NCBI GenBank assembly: GCA_946406115.1
Contig: OX291550.1
Location: 32,030,722-32,094,721 of the forward strand
Origin: Apoda limacodes
Lineage: Eukaryota > Arthropoda > Insecta > Lepidoptera > Limacodidae
Direction of reading: 5' to 3'
DNA length: 64,000 nt
Every line of letters starts with the position of its first letter. Position 1 is the first letter of the stretch. Positions 34,351 to 45,969 of this stretch are shown piece after piece. The notes under the pieces are model-generated. The model had not been told where the DNA came from and did no database searches. It saw only the letters and a program-made list of their open reading frames with translations. The position numbers were made by a program, and so were the translations under genes.

Positions 34351-34375
34351 AGTAGTAGTAGTAGTAGTAGTAGTA
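34351..34375. repeat. (AGT)n microsatellite
   Basis: About eight AGT units; on the minus strand this is a TAC-type tail run, probably the end of a LINE or SINE copy lying to its right on that strand. Confidence 0.85.
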
Positions 34376-34899
34376 ATATACTTTATTGCACACATTAAAA
34401 TATACCAATAACAATAAAAAAAAAGAAAATCACAATGTAGGCGGTCTTATCGCTAATAAGCGATTTCTTCCAGACAACCTTTGGGTAGAGGAAATTACAA
34501 AATAAATACGGGGGATAGGAAGTGCAGGTAATATATTTGAAATATATAGATATATCAATACATATACTACAATAAATAAATACATACAACATAAAGACAT
34601 GTATATTTTAATTTTTTTAATAATATATACTAATAAATACACTATCGGTTTAAATTAAGGTAATGAGAATGAATAATTTTTTTTAACATGGATATAGTTT
34701 GCGCACGTCTTATATCCAAGGGCAAGTACCTCCACCTTACAGAAAACCGTGTTACAGAAAACACAATAACACTAACATTGAGTAGTGTTGTTTTCCTGGC
34801 GGTGAGTAAGGTTGCCAGAGCTGTCTTTGAGAATTCGCTGCGCGGACAGCGGAGGACCAGCGGTGCTTGTTACTATCATTGCTCGGCGTAAACGCGGCT
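34376..34899. repeat. AT-rich dispersed repeat sequence
   Basis: No gene. TATACTTTATTGCACACATT follows the microsatellite, as in dispersed lepidopteran LINE/SINE tails. The stretch 34690-34899 includes GGGCAAGTACCTCCACCTTA and CTGGCGGTGAGTAAGGTTGC, which look like moderately repeated sequence rather than an exon. Confidence 0.4.
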
Positions 34900-35547
34900 G
34901 GCTTCTGGCGTCCAAAAAACTTGGTGTACTCAACAGAGCGAAGCAGTACTTCACGTCGGGGCAAAGGTTGCTACTTTACAAGTCGCAAGTCCGGCCCCAT
35001 ATGGAGTACTGCTGCCATCTCTGGGCGGGTGCACCCGGATACCAGCTTGACCCTTTTGACTCGGTTCAACGACGGGCTGTGAGAATTGTCGACGATCCCA
35101 AACTCACTTGCGGTATCGAGCCCTTAAGTCTGAGGAGAGACTTTGCCTCCCTGTGTGTGTTCTACCGCTTGTACAATGGATTGTGTTCTGAGGAATTGTT
35201 CGAAATGATGCCCACGGCTACTTTCTACCATCGCACCGCTCGCCATCGGCAGGGAATTCATTCTCACACTTTAGAACCTAAATGGTCGCGTACAGTGCGG
35301 TTTCAGAGAAACTTCCTCCCGCGAACGCTTAAGTTGTGGAATGAGCTCCCTGCCAAGGTTTTCTGCAAGGACTACAGTATGGAGTTCTTCAAGAAAGAAG
35401 TTATTAGATTTCTGAAGGGTCGGCAACGCGCAAGTGATACCCCTGGTGTTGCAAGCGTCCATAGGCTACGGTGACCGCTTACCATCAGGCGGGCCGTAAG
35501 CTTGTTTGCCACCTTAGTGGTATAAAAAAAAAAAAAAAAAAAAAAAA
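34900..35547 (+). mobile_element. LINE family A copy, 5'-truncated
   Basis: C-terminal part of an endonuclease-RT: KKLGVLNRAKQYFTSGQR, VRPHMEYCCHLWAGAP, SLRRDFASLCVFYRLY and TLKLWNELPAKVF. It is open to a TGA at 35472-35474, then a short 3' untranslated region ending GCCACCTTAGTGGTATAAAA and a poly(A) run (35524-35547). The reading frame of the remaining part is undamaged, so the insertion may be fairly young. The next family A copy begins immediately after the poly(A). Confidence 0.88.
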
Positions 35548-38500
35548 GACCTGATGAAACGGCTGACCGCTGGCCGCCCGCAGGTTGAACGGGTTCCCGA
35601 ACCCAGGGATCACTTAATCTCCGCCCTGGGAGACTGATCCACCAGCCTGTGTAAAGTCTCTGAAGTGGTATTCGTGTCGGAGAAAGAGACCGGAGTGGAC
35701 CCGGCTACTACATAAGGGGCCCTTCCACCCGCCGTGCCAGCAACCGTATCATCTGTGTTGAGCTTCGGCAGTCTAAGTACCGCACCTTTCTGTCTTCTAA
35801 GCTGTCTGTGCAGTGAATCCTCACCCTTATTCTAAGTAACTTCGTATAAAATGGCCAGAAATAGAAAAAGGAAAAGAGTTTTTACAGCGGCTACTCCATA
35901 TCCTCATATAATGTGGATTTTTGCAATATCAGGGGTATTCACGCAAATCTTAACGCAGTCCATCACCATCTCGAGACTGCGCAGCCAACCATTCTTTTTC
36001 TAACGGAGACGCAGATATCCTGCCCGGCCGACACATCATACCTTCGTTATCCCGGCTACAAACTCGAGCACAATTTTTTGAGTCGTGCCGGTGTATGTAT
36101 GTTCGTCCGGGAGGATATCTGCTGTCGCCGACTTCATAGCCTTGAAGACAGGGACCTGTCGATATTGTGGGTGCGCGTAGATCATGGGGGCCACACTCGT
36201 ATCTATGCGTGCCTATACAGGTCTCATAGCGGTGACACGGACGTAACTCGACTCTTCACGCACCTGAGTTTGACGACTGACAAAGTTCTAGAGCAATATC
36301 CTACAGCAGAAGTAGTTATTTTGGGAGACTTTAACGCCCACCATCATGAGTGGCTCAGTTCTCGAACCAATAACTATGCAGGGATATCTGCTCATGAATT
36401 TGCTCTGACCTATGGATTCTCTCAGCTGGTACTTTCTCCAACGAGAATACCAGATATAGAGGACCATACAAGCTCCTTACTGGACCTTCTGCTGACTACA
36501 CGTCCGGATGGATACTCCGTCTCAGTGGATGCGCCTCTTGGCTCCTCGGACCACTGTCTCATCCGGACTCGATTGTCATGCACACAACCCGATCCTTCTG
36601 GGCCAACTAATTGGCGTCGTGTGTGGCATTATAAGTCGGCAGACTGGGATGGATTACGAGAATTTTATGCATCGTACCCGTGGAGGCAGATCTGCTATAG
36701 CTCAGAAGATCCTGACATCTGCGCAGCCGCAGTCACTGAGACAATCCTCGCTGGTATGGAATGTTTCATTCCTAACCTGCGAGTAGCTGCCGGCGTCAAA
36801 AAACGACCGTGGTTTAATAGGCCTTGCAGAGAAGCTAAAATTCTTAAGCAAACTGCGTATGAGGCTTGGACCACGGCTCGTAATAATAAGGATCCGAATA
36901 TTTCTGAGTTAAAACGCAAATTAAATGCTGCCTCGAGGTTCAGTAAGAAAGCAACTGCCAGAGCAAAATTCCAATTCATCGGCAAAATAGGTGGGCGACT
37001 TGCGAGCTATCCTTCTGGGAGTCGTGCTTTCTGGTCGCTTGCTAAAGCTGCCGAGGGGAACTTCTGCCAGTCGTCATTACCACCACTGCGAAAGACCGAT
37101 GGTGACTTGGCCCACAGTGCAAGAGAGAAAGCCGATCTATTGGACAGTCTCTTTCCCTCCAACTCGAATATAAACAACGAAAGCGCTGTACCACCTACTT
37201 TACCGTGGTGCGGTAAGACCATGCCGGAAATCTCTATAACACAGCGAGAGGTCCGGCGGGCGTTGCTTTCCCTAGACGTGCATCAGTCGAGTGGGCCAGA
37301 CGGTATACCAGCAGTGGTGCTTAAGCATTGGCTCCTGAGTTATGTCCTGTACTCACGCGCCTCTTCGCGTTTTCCTAACATACGAGGCAATTTCCGTGTT
37401 CATGGAAGACTGCGAATGTGCACCCGGTGCCCATAAAGGGCGATGGATCAGATCCATCAAATTACAGGCCTATCGCTATTACCTCTAACCTCTCCAAGGT
37501 GATGGAGCGTGTGATCGACACACAGCTTTTGAGAAACCTAGAAAAACACAACCTGATCAGCGACCGTCAATATGTCTTTCGCCGTGGTCGCTCGACTGGT
37601 GACCTTCTAGTGTATCTCACACACCGATAGGCACTAGCCATTGAGAGTCAGTGGGAGGCATTGGCATGTTGCCTAGACATAGCGAAGGCGTTCGATCGGG
37701 TCTGGCACCGGGTTCTTCTATCGAAGTTGCCATCTTACGGAGTGCCCGAGGGTTTGTGCAAATGGGTGGCTATATTTTGTCCGGCAGACGCATACGAGCC
37801 GAAGTTGACGGTAGTTGCTCTGATAGCATGGACATTAATGCTGGTGTCCCGAAAGGCTCTGTGCTGTCTCCTACGCTGTTTCTACTGCACATCAATGATA
37901 TGTTGGACATCAACAACATACATTGCTATGCAGATGACAGTACTGGAGACACTTATTACATGGGCCGTGCAAGCATCCCTCGTTCCGTTGCGGAGGAAAA
38001 ACGTTAAAAACTTGTGTCTCAAATCGAGATCGGTCTGTCCAAGGTCTCTGACTGGGGACAGGAAAACTTGGTCCAATTCAACCCTTCAAAGACACAATAC
38101 TGCGCGTTCACCGCTAAGAAAACCTCTTTCACTGTGGTCCCACGATTCCAGAACACTCCCCTTTCCATCTCCAAGAGCAATGGGATCCTTGGTGTTGACA
38201 TGTCCAGCGATGTTCAGTTCCAAGATCATTTGCTAGACAAGGTAAAGCTGGCGTCCAAAAAACTTGGTGTACTCAACAAAGCGAGGCAGTACTTCACGTC
38301 GGGGCAAAGGTTGCTGCTTTACAAGTCGCAAGTCCGGCCCCATATGGAGTACTGCTGCCATCTCTGGGCGGGTGCACCCGGATACCAGCTTGGCCCTTTT
38401 GATTTGGTTCAACGACGGGCTGTGAGAATACGCTCACTTGCGGTATCGAGCCCTTAAGTCTGAGGAGAGACTTTGCCTCCATGTGTGTGTTCTACCGCTT

Positions 38501-38612
38501 GTACAATGGGTTGTGTTCTGAGGAATTGTTCGAAATGATGCCCACGGTTACTTTCTACCATCGTACCGCTCGCCATCGGCAGGGAATTCATTCTCACACT
38601 TTAGAACCGAAA
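35548..38612 (+). mobile_element. LINE family A copy, long, 3'-truncated
   Basis: Starts with a GC-rich leader (GACCTGATGAAACGGCTGAC) that may include an internal promoter, as is usual in jockey-group LINEs. It runs through endonuclease and RT to a point where homology to the other copies stops near 38612 (after CTCACACTTTAGAACCG). No poly(A) tail remains: a minus-strand CR1 fragment abuts it. Confidence 0.82.
35880..38612 (+). pseudogene. LINE ORF2 (family A): endonuclease-reverse transcriptase
   Basis: The longest open stretch in the window, 35913-37436, encodes the APE endonuclease: VDFCNIRGIHANLNAV, ILFLTETQISCPA, VVILGDFNAHHHEW, SSLLDLLLTTRPDG and GSSDHCLIRT, so Asn, Asp and His catalytic motifs look intact. 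RT: SSGPDGIPAVVLKHW, a frame change near 37335, SNYRPIAITSNLSKVMERV, VFRRGRSTGDLLVYL, a stop, and LDIAKAFDRVWHRVLLSKL. Then GVPKGSVLSPTLFLLH (Lys instead of the conserved Gln) and CYADDSTGD (YADD 37927-37938). Two more frame changes follow. Confidence 0.88.
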
Positions 38613-39042
38613 CGGTAACAAGTAAGTTATTTTCCGTAAACCACTGAAGAACCTGAGAAAGTGCACTACTTATGTCGTCAAAATTAGTTTTATTTCTGTC
38701 AACTTTAAATAAAAGAGAAGTGTCTTCGGCAAATAGTACAATCTTGCACAGTTTCACATTTATGTAAATTAAAAATAGAAAAGGACCTGATATAGAACCT
38801 TGAGGAACTGCTAATTTTACTTCTGAGCCATTGGATTTTACTTCATTGATTTGAACCTTCCGCATTCTTCAACTCAAATATGAGCGGGTAAGCTCAAGAG
38901 CCAAATCTGCAATACCATAATGACTCAGTTTTCGTATAAGAGTTTCATGTTGCACGCAGTCAAATGCCTTTGATAGATCACAGAAGATACCAATAGCATT
39001 ATGTGACTGTTCCCAAGCATAAAATATATGTTGTACTAGCTT
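38613..39042 (-). mobile_element. CR1-like LINE, downstream half of a split copy
   Basis: The minus strand reads [68 protein letters not shown] (FADD changed to FAED) and LSQVLQWFTENNLL. Its upstream continuation is at 41402-41545. Confidence 0.75.
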
Positions 39043-39590
39043 CTGCCAGTGGCTTCGCCCGCCCTAAATTTCGTTATCCGCGTAGGTTCTTACGAAAACT
39101 CCTCAATTATAGAAAAAAAAATCAAATCTTTCCTCTTTAATAGCATAATACATTTATGTCTGTGAAACCATGGAAATACACATACAATATTTCAACCTAA
39201 TCGGTCAAGCTGTTCAGTAGTTGACATACCGATAGCAGCGCCACCTATCGGGTCCAATTGTACTTTTAAATCATCCAGGAAACCATCGAAATACCCATAT
39301 AAAATTTCAACCCAATCGATTCAGCCGTTTAGAAGTTATCTGAAAAAGATAAGCACAGAAAGATAATTCTTACTACCCATTGTCCTATTACCCGTTTTTG
39401 CGTAGGAATGAAACATTTTCCCTCGTTTAAAAGTAGCCTATGTTCATCAAGGATAATGTCGGCTTCTAATAGTAAAATAATTTTTCAAATCAGTCCAATA
39501 GTTTCGGAGCCTATTGAATACAAACAAACAAACAAACAAACAATCAAATCTTTCCTCTTTATAATATAAGTATAGAGTATAGATATAAAT
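39043..39590. repeat. Dispersed lepidopteran-type repeat with (CAAA)n tail
   Basis: Begins CTTCTGCCAGTGGCTTCGCC and ends with an ACAAACAAAC run (about 39520-39544) and CTTTCCTCTTTATAATATAA. This arrangement is typical of abundant non-autonomous repeats in moth and butterfly genomes. No coding capacity. It inserted, with or beside the next LINE, into the split CR1 copy. Confidence 0.5.
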
Positions 39591-39593
39591 AAG

Positions 39594-41390
39594 GGCAACA
39601 GTTTGCAGTTGGCTGTTGCAGCCATTACTGCTTTACCGGGCTTTTTTGGGCGAGTCTCTGAATGAACCTCAGCCCGTATAGCGCCGAACGCTCAAGGGCT
39701 TCCCGCGGCACTCTTTGATACCTCGTGTATCCTTGCGGGCGCCGACGAAACCGGGGTCTTCGACGTCGTTCTTGGAGGGCGGCCCTATTAGGGGAGGTCA
39801 AAGAGACTAATCTCGCTCGACAGCGAGATCGTCATCTGGGCCCGTTAGTACGTGCCGAGGCCGCCTAACGATGGTTTTACGACCATGCCGAGGTCAGTCG
39901 GGGGGATGATACGTTGTGGATTGCACAATTAGTCGATTCGGGTGATTTTGTGTGCGCTCGAAAAAGCGGACTGCCAGGTCCTTGAAATATTGGGGAATCG
40001 CATTGTGGACGTACCAAGAGGCTCCTCCGGAGGCCACTCTGAGAAAGCGGTTTTGGAGGGTCTGGAGTTTGTGGAGAATGCGTTTAGACAACGCAAAAAC
40101 GACCCTAGCGCATGGGCGGATCCAGCGGGGGCGATCGCCCCCCCCCCACCTAAGGATGGCCGAGGAAGAATGAATGTAACATTTTTTTAAATATATTAAT
40201 GCACGAGCTGGGTCTATAGGGTCCTTGGGGTTGCATCTTTAATTATTCAAAAACTGCACGAGCTTGGTCGATTGGGTAACTTACGTTTGCAGATTCAAAG
40301 TTCAAAAAATACCTTCAGATCTTATGATCGCCCCCCTTAACTTTTGTTCTTGATCCGCCCTTGCGCTAGCGTATGCTAGTATGGGGCGGATACAAGTTGT
40401 GCAAAGAGTCAGCTTATTTCTAAGCGACATCTTACTGCCTATCATGGGATAAAGACGACCGAGGACAAAGGCGGCACGGTCTCTAACTATTTTGGTCTGA
40501 TTGCGCAAGTTCAAACGCCTATCCAGGGTCACATCGAGATATTTGGTCTTGTTTTGCCAGGGAATGGCACAACCGAAGAGAGAGAGGGGAGATGGCCGCG
40601 GAGGGCAGCCTACGGTAAAGAGGACGGCAGAGCTTTTACCGTTGTGCCAGACTTTGGCGAAGGCTTTCGCTACATCGAAGAAGGCAGCGCCCGTGTAGCG
40701 GGGCTTACCTAATACTAGTTGAAAGCCAGTGAGAATATGTTCCGTGATGCGGAGGACTTGATGGACGCGATGTTTGGCGCGAAAGCCGTACTGCTTGTCT
40801 ATTTAAATGCCTCTGGAGACTATAGCGTTCCGTAGGCGAGCGAAGAGGAGGCGTTCGTAGAGTTTACCAAGGGTCTTTATTAGACTTATGGGGCGGTAGG
40901 AGAACGGCTCGGTACGAGCTTTGCCTGGCTTGTGGATGCCTATAACAATTGCATCTTTCCATTGAGAAGGAAAGGTGCAATTTTCGATAGCAGCGTTGAA
41001 AATCGCTACTAGAAGGCAGAGAAGGGGAAGAGTGAGGCGCTTTAGAATATCGTTAGAGATACCGTTGCGGTTCTTACACGGCGGTGTAAGTCGTTGAAGC
41101 GAGCTTTATTTTTGTTAGTGGGAGCGCGATTGCGTCTGCTGTGGGCCGCTTTACGCTCAGTCATTAGCGACCTGATGTGCTGAGGCAGGATTAGGTGGTT
41201 GTAATCACCAACCGGCACTTTTCTTGAGCACTCGCCAACGGTGGCGGTCAGGTGGCTAGTGAGGGAGTCGATAGCTACGTTTAAGTCGGTCGCGGAAGAG
41301 ATAACATTCGTAACGCGATCTAGATGTGGCGAGCTGGGATTTTCGAGCAATTGCCCGAATTTATCCCAGTCCGTCACGGTTCTAGTGTCG
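39594..41390 (-). mobile_element. Jockey-like LINE copy, internally deleted
   Basis: Minus strand, from the 41390 side: SPHLDRVTNVISSATDLN and PQHIRSLMTERKAAHSRR (endonuclease-RT linker). Then PISLIKTLGKLYERLLF, DKQYGFRAKH, a jump over the RT core, KYLDVTLDRRLNLRNQ and TLCTTCIRPILAYASA. Near the 3' end, LHKLQTLQNRFLRVASG and LIVQSTTYHPPD. The catalytic palm box is missing. A hAT-type MITE sits inside at 40111-40363. Confidence 0.8.
40111..40363. mobile_element. hAT-type MITE, 253 bp, with 8-bp target duplication
   Basis: The ends CATGGGCGGATCCAG and, reversed, CAAGGGCGGATCAAG agree at 13 of 15. Flanks are CCCTAGCG (40103-40110) and CGCTAGCG (40364-40371), an 8-bp duplication with one difference, as hAT transposases make. 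A G/C-run (GCCCCCCCCCC) lies just inside each end. No coding capacity. It interrupts the LINE between two adjacent protein motifs, proving it is the younger insertion. Confidence 0.8.
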
Positions 41391-41401
41391 GGAGAAGAAG
41401 G

Positions 41402-41545
41402 GCAACACCTGCGTCAGTTGTGAAACGCCCTTTTGTAAAACCAAACTGTTGAGGATGAAGTAATCCTTTTAAGTTAAAATGTTTAAGCATCTGATTGAAC
41501 ATAAGTTTTTCAAAAATCTATGTATTACGTGTTTTACACCTGTTA
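41402..41545 (-). mobile_element. CR1-like LINE, upstream half of the split copy
   Basis: The minus strand reads IFEKLMFNQMLKHFNLKG and HPQQFGFTKGRFTTDAGV, exactly the motifs that precede LVQHIF at 39042. The same motifs are adjacent in the relative at 22140-22190, so the 39043-41401 sequence was inserted between them. Confidence 0.75.
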
Positions 41546-41859
41546 TGTTCAACTCCTAGTGGCTCAAGGTTAATCTTTTGTTATTGCTTAGTTAATTTGG
41601 TTATAGCTATTATTCGCAAAATCTTATCGTGGGTTTTGACATTCGATCACTTTATAATGTATACTTTTTGCTGATTCGTTTTTTCTTTGTGACCACTATT
41701 ACTATTACAATTAGTTATATTTTTAATATAACTCTGTATTGGAATATATTCTTCTCTACGTACGTATGCTAGCTTTAGCTGTTCTATAGAAATACGCGCG
41801 GTTATATCTGCTAATTTAATATCAAATATTTTTCATGTTTGGCTTGAACTACAAATGGT

Positions 41860-42680
41860 CGCTCGTAAGGTTTCTCTAATAATTTTCTTACGTCGTCCCT
41901 CCGGATAAAAACGTAGTTAGTGTTTCGAAGGTCAGGGTGCATAAAAACATTCCTATACCCCTGATGTTTAGAGGATTGTGTCTTGAACTTTTTTATAGTA
42001 TTTCCACGTACTGGTGTGGTTCATAGTTACCTCAAGTTTTGTTCTGTAAAAATCTCCGGGTGACCTAAGCGAAGTTCTGTACGTTAATTCGGCTGCGCAA
42101 ACACCTATGTCGCTACTCAGTGTTGACCGTAAGCCCAACAATATTGAAGGTAATTCTTTCATCCAGTTGCTACCTTCTAATTTGGCCATTAATGCTGCTA
42201 TAAGAGTTCTATGGGGTCGCGCATTAATCTCGTTTGCTTTCGGGTTCCAGGCTGTGCACCTGTTTCTTTCTAACCCTAGGAACTTCATCCGCTATATTCA
42301 ATAGTCCGCTCTCGCATTGTCTTCCTTGGTCTGTCGTAATACGCAAGGGTGTGCCAAATCGTTATGTCCAATTTTCGTATAAGATTTTGGCTACCGTAAA
42401 GGCCATGATGTCCTTCATTGTAATCGCTTCTAGCCACCCCGCTGCTCTATCAAATATTGTGAGCAGGTATCTTTATTCATATTTAGAAGTGGGTAACGGG
42501 CTAACTATGCCAGTATATATTTCTTCCCACATTTAACACGCTGGAAACTTTCCTAGTAGCAATTCATTATGCCTGTATACTTCATTTTTTTGGCACGGAA
42601 TACAGGTTTTAGTCCATTTTCCTGTCTGTATTCATGCGTGGCCAAAAGTATCTATTACTGACTAGTTAGCGTGTAGCTTT
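41860..42680 (-). pseudogene. CsRn1-like integrase remnant (second copy)
   Basis: Read downwards: CIPCQKNEVYRHNEL (zinc-finger Cys pair) near 42600, YLLTIFDRAAGWLEA, LRITTDQGRQCES (second core Asp), then LGLERNRCTAWNPKANEI in place of the Glu region, HRTLIAALMAKLEGSNW and LPSILLGLRSTLSSDIG. The tail RNTNYVFIRRDDV and KPYERPFVVQAKH runs to about 41860. One frame is open at 42288-41968. Confidence 0.75.
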
Positions 42681-43017
42681 TATACTTGGGTGAGTTATAC
42701 TAAAGACGATTTGGGATGCCTTGTTTCGTAATTCCTGTGGTAGGTATGGTCAAGCAACTGAAGTGGATATTTTACATACAGATATTTATTGACTACAAGC
42801 TGTTACAGGTCAAATTTTTAGTATTATATAATTAACAATGAATATATCTAACTACAAACTAGGTAAAAACATCAGATTCAAATGCTTTATTTCTCAAAAA
42901 TAGGATATCATATCACTTTTTGGAAGTCAATAAACTATAAGTTACTACCGTTTCGAGGTCAAAATGGCGTTCTAGTGAGAAGAAACGGCGAAAGAAACTC
43001 TCCAGCAGTCGTTCTTT

Positions 43018-44080
43018 TTATTTTGATGAATCATTACAAAATATCAAGTAAATTATGTTAACAAAAAAATATTTCATCTCATGTATTTTTTCATCAAGGT
43101 AGTCTTGAATTGTGTAATAAATAAGCTTTATAAATAAGTGTAATAAGCTTTTTCGACAAGTTTCTGTTTTACAAATTTTTTTGACATAATTCTGCAGGGA
43201 AAACGAAAACACTGTCCTTTAAATTATTTATCTTTTAAAAAGTGTCTATGGGATATATTGTTTAAATATCAGCTGCGTGTCCCCATAGTAAAATACCGTA
43301 GGACATCACGCTATGAAAGTAGCTGACGTATACTATCCGGACAGTAGCTTCGTCCGTAAGTGGAAGAATCTTTTAAACAATGAATGCCGCAGAACATATA
43401 TGGGCCCCACTGAAGCTTTGTATCTAGGGTAATACTTGAGTATACTATATTATCTACAATATCTAACTGCTCAGTCAGACAGTTGTTTACATTATTTAAA
43501 ATAGTTTTGCATCTTTTAATATAAATAAAAGTAATGTGTCGTCTGCAAACAACACTATCTCATGACTATCTTTTACAACCATAGGCAGATCATTAATGTA
43601 TATAAGAAATAGGAATGGCCCAAGAATGAAACCCTGTGGGACACCAATTTTAATGTTTGATCAAGGGGAGCCCTTCCCATTTATGTCTTCTGTCTGAATC
43701 ATACTGTCCAGATATGAGCTAATTACTTTAAGTGCAGTACTCTCAATACCATAGTGGTGTAATTTCCTGATCAGAGATTCATGTTGGACGCTATCGAATG
43801 CCTTAGATAGATCACAGAAAACACCCAAGGCATCCATCGAGTCCTCCCAAGTATTAAATATGTGCTGGATAAGTTTAACAGTAGCATCGGTTGTTGAGCG
43901 ACCTATTGTAAATCCAAACTTTTTACAAGTTAGCAAGAACTAAAATTAATACTCAATTGATTTAATATCAGTTTTTCAAAAAAAATACTAAAAACAGTTA
44001 CTATAGAAATTGGTCTAAAGCTAGGCAGGTCAGGCAGGTAGTACTACCTGATTTAAATATAGGTATAACTTTACTTTCAT
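43018..44080 (-). mobile_element. CR1-like LINE fragment inside the gypsy copy
   Basis: Open at 43936-43661: KFGFTIGRSTTDATVKLI, ALGVFCDLSKAFDSVQHE and LIRKLHHYGIESTALK, the RT palm. It continues brokenly to a C-terminal end with YYTIQDYLDEKIHEM near 43090. The 3' tail GAAGAAACGGCGAAAGAAAC lies at about 42981-43000. Confidence 0.75.
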
Positions 44081-45969
44081 GAGATCAGGAAATACATCAC
44101 ATTCAATAAATTTATTAAATATCAAAGCTAGTTGGGGGCCATTCAAGTATTACGTAAGCAGATTTATTAAAATTATTTACACCCCCCCCCCCTCCCTCTT
44201 GTCTGCAAAAGTTAGCAAAGCTCTTACCAATGCTTACGTAACCATTTTTATATGTATTCTTCTTTTAATGTATTCTGTTTTTTCATCTTTTAATGTATTC
44301 TCTGTTTTCCGTTTTACATAATATTCATTTAAACAAACTTTATTGACCCGAATCCATGATTCTATTCGATGATATTGGATGTTTGCTGCTCAATGTTGTG
44401 TGTCTGCTGGATCAACGGTATAATACAGGAAAGGAGGTTAATTTTTTTGGAAAATCGAGCAGTACTTTTAGTCAAATCAGATCAATTTGAAATTTTTTGA
44501 AATTTGTCAAGAAAGGTGTGAAGTTCAGAAGTAAACAAGTTCGGTTTGGACTATTTTTTTGGCCAAAAATAGAAAAATATTTATTATTTCGGGCAATGTT
44601 TTGAATTGCATTTTTGGAATATTCGGGAAGTAAAGCTAAGATTATTAAATAAATGACATTTTTGCAGAATAATTAAGATGAAAATGCTTGTTTTGAATAT
44701 GCACCGAAATTGGGATAAAAGGGCTAATAATAGGGGGTTAAAACTACCCCCTGATTTAGAAAATTTACAAAAAACATGAGCTCAGATTATTAATTTTATT
44801 TCCCCTCCCCCCCGCGGTGAAAATAAAAAAAAACTAAATAAGTTATTAAATTTTTTTGTTGGAACTTTGGCTTTACAACCGAAAAACTAATAATATTTGT
44901 CGTAAAAAGAAAAAACTAACACCCCCTGGGGTAAAAATTACCCTTAAATTAAAAAATATATAAAAAAACGTAATTACAATTTCTTTTTTAAACGTTCAAT
45001 GGAAGCATAAAAAATAGCGATTTTTACTCTGAATTTTTGGCCGTAACTTTTTTGTGGCTAATAATCACGAGATCTACAATAAACCATTTTAAAGCTAAGG
45101 TTATCGCCGAAATGTCAGGTGATGCCAAATTTCAATTGGATTGACCATTTTTTTAAATTTCACCTGAAAAAAAAGTTAACCGTTATAAACATAAAATATG
45201 CTATTTTATACTACCAAATCCCCTTACAGATAAAAAAAAATTAAAACAAAAAATCCAAGTACAAATAACTCGAAATAAAGGCTACAAAATTTGCTGCTTA
45301 AAAATAAATTTACGCTACTGGCCAAAAACTAAAAAAGTCTTACAAAAAACAAGATTTGACTCAATTTTATCAGTCCAAAACATATAAATTAATTATCCGA
45401 TAGGGCTAAAGATGACTGGACATATTTAGGAACATGTGTTCTTTTTCGTTTAAGGGTTTTTTTTCAAGCACCTCAGTCCAGATAATATCTTAAAAAGCAC
45501 CCCACGCTTTTTTTAAAATAAAATATTTTTTTTTTATTCACACTATTATTAATTTATATTCATTGAAATTTTTAACACTATTTTCTTAATTTAAATTCAT
45601 TAAAATTTATTTTCTATTTTTTAGTTCGGTTTTCTATAAAAAGCGTGTTTTTTAGTTTTTTTAAACTATTATTTTTAATTTTAGTGAGTCGAATGCTTTA
45701 ATAACATTATTATGGTTTACATGTGTGAATTTAAAATATTTTGATTAATTTTTTACATTTTCTTCTGTGCCTCTACTAAAAATGGGGAAGAGTTCGGCGA
45801 GTTAGTAGTAGAGACTGGTATATCAGCGCATCGATATGAAGGTTCCAGGTGAAACGTCTATATAACCTGGTATACCTGTACCTGGTACCTAGCTGCTTGT
45901 AGTAGTAGTCTGTAGCTTAGCTAACACCTCGTAATCAATTGTTAAATGACATGGTATTGTCTCAATCCT
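44081..45969. repeat. AT-rich repeat-derived sequence, no gene
   Basis: No credible coding sequence. It includes a GGGGGCCATTCAAGTATTAC start near 44133 with a nearby complementary GCTTACGTAA, perhaps a truncated MITE, and several short C runs. Bases 45490-45680 match 21320-21530 in reverse orientation. The rest (44340-45480) is low-complexity sequence I cannot classify. Confidence 0.4.
45490..45680. repeat. Reverse copy of the 21320-21530 element
   Basis: CACGCTTTTTTTAAAATAAA to CTATAAAAAGCGTGTTTTTT, with the core ACACTATTATTAATTTATAT, is the reverse complement of the element in the errantivirus region, with few differences. The outer 5' repeat arm seen there is missing here. Confidence 0.7.

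Noticed and set aside
40111..40190. GC-rich coding exon
   Set aside because: The G/C runs are the inner ends of a hAT-type MITE, shown by terminal repeats and target duplication.
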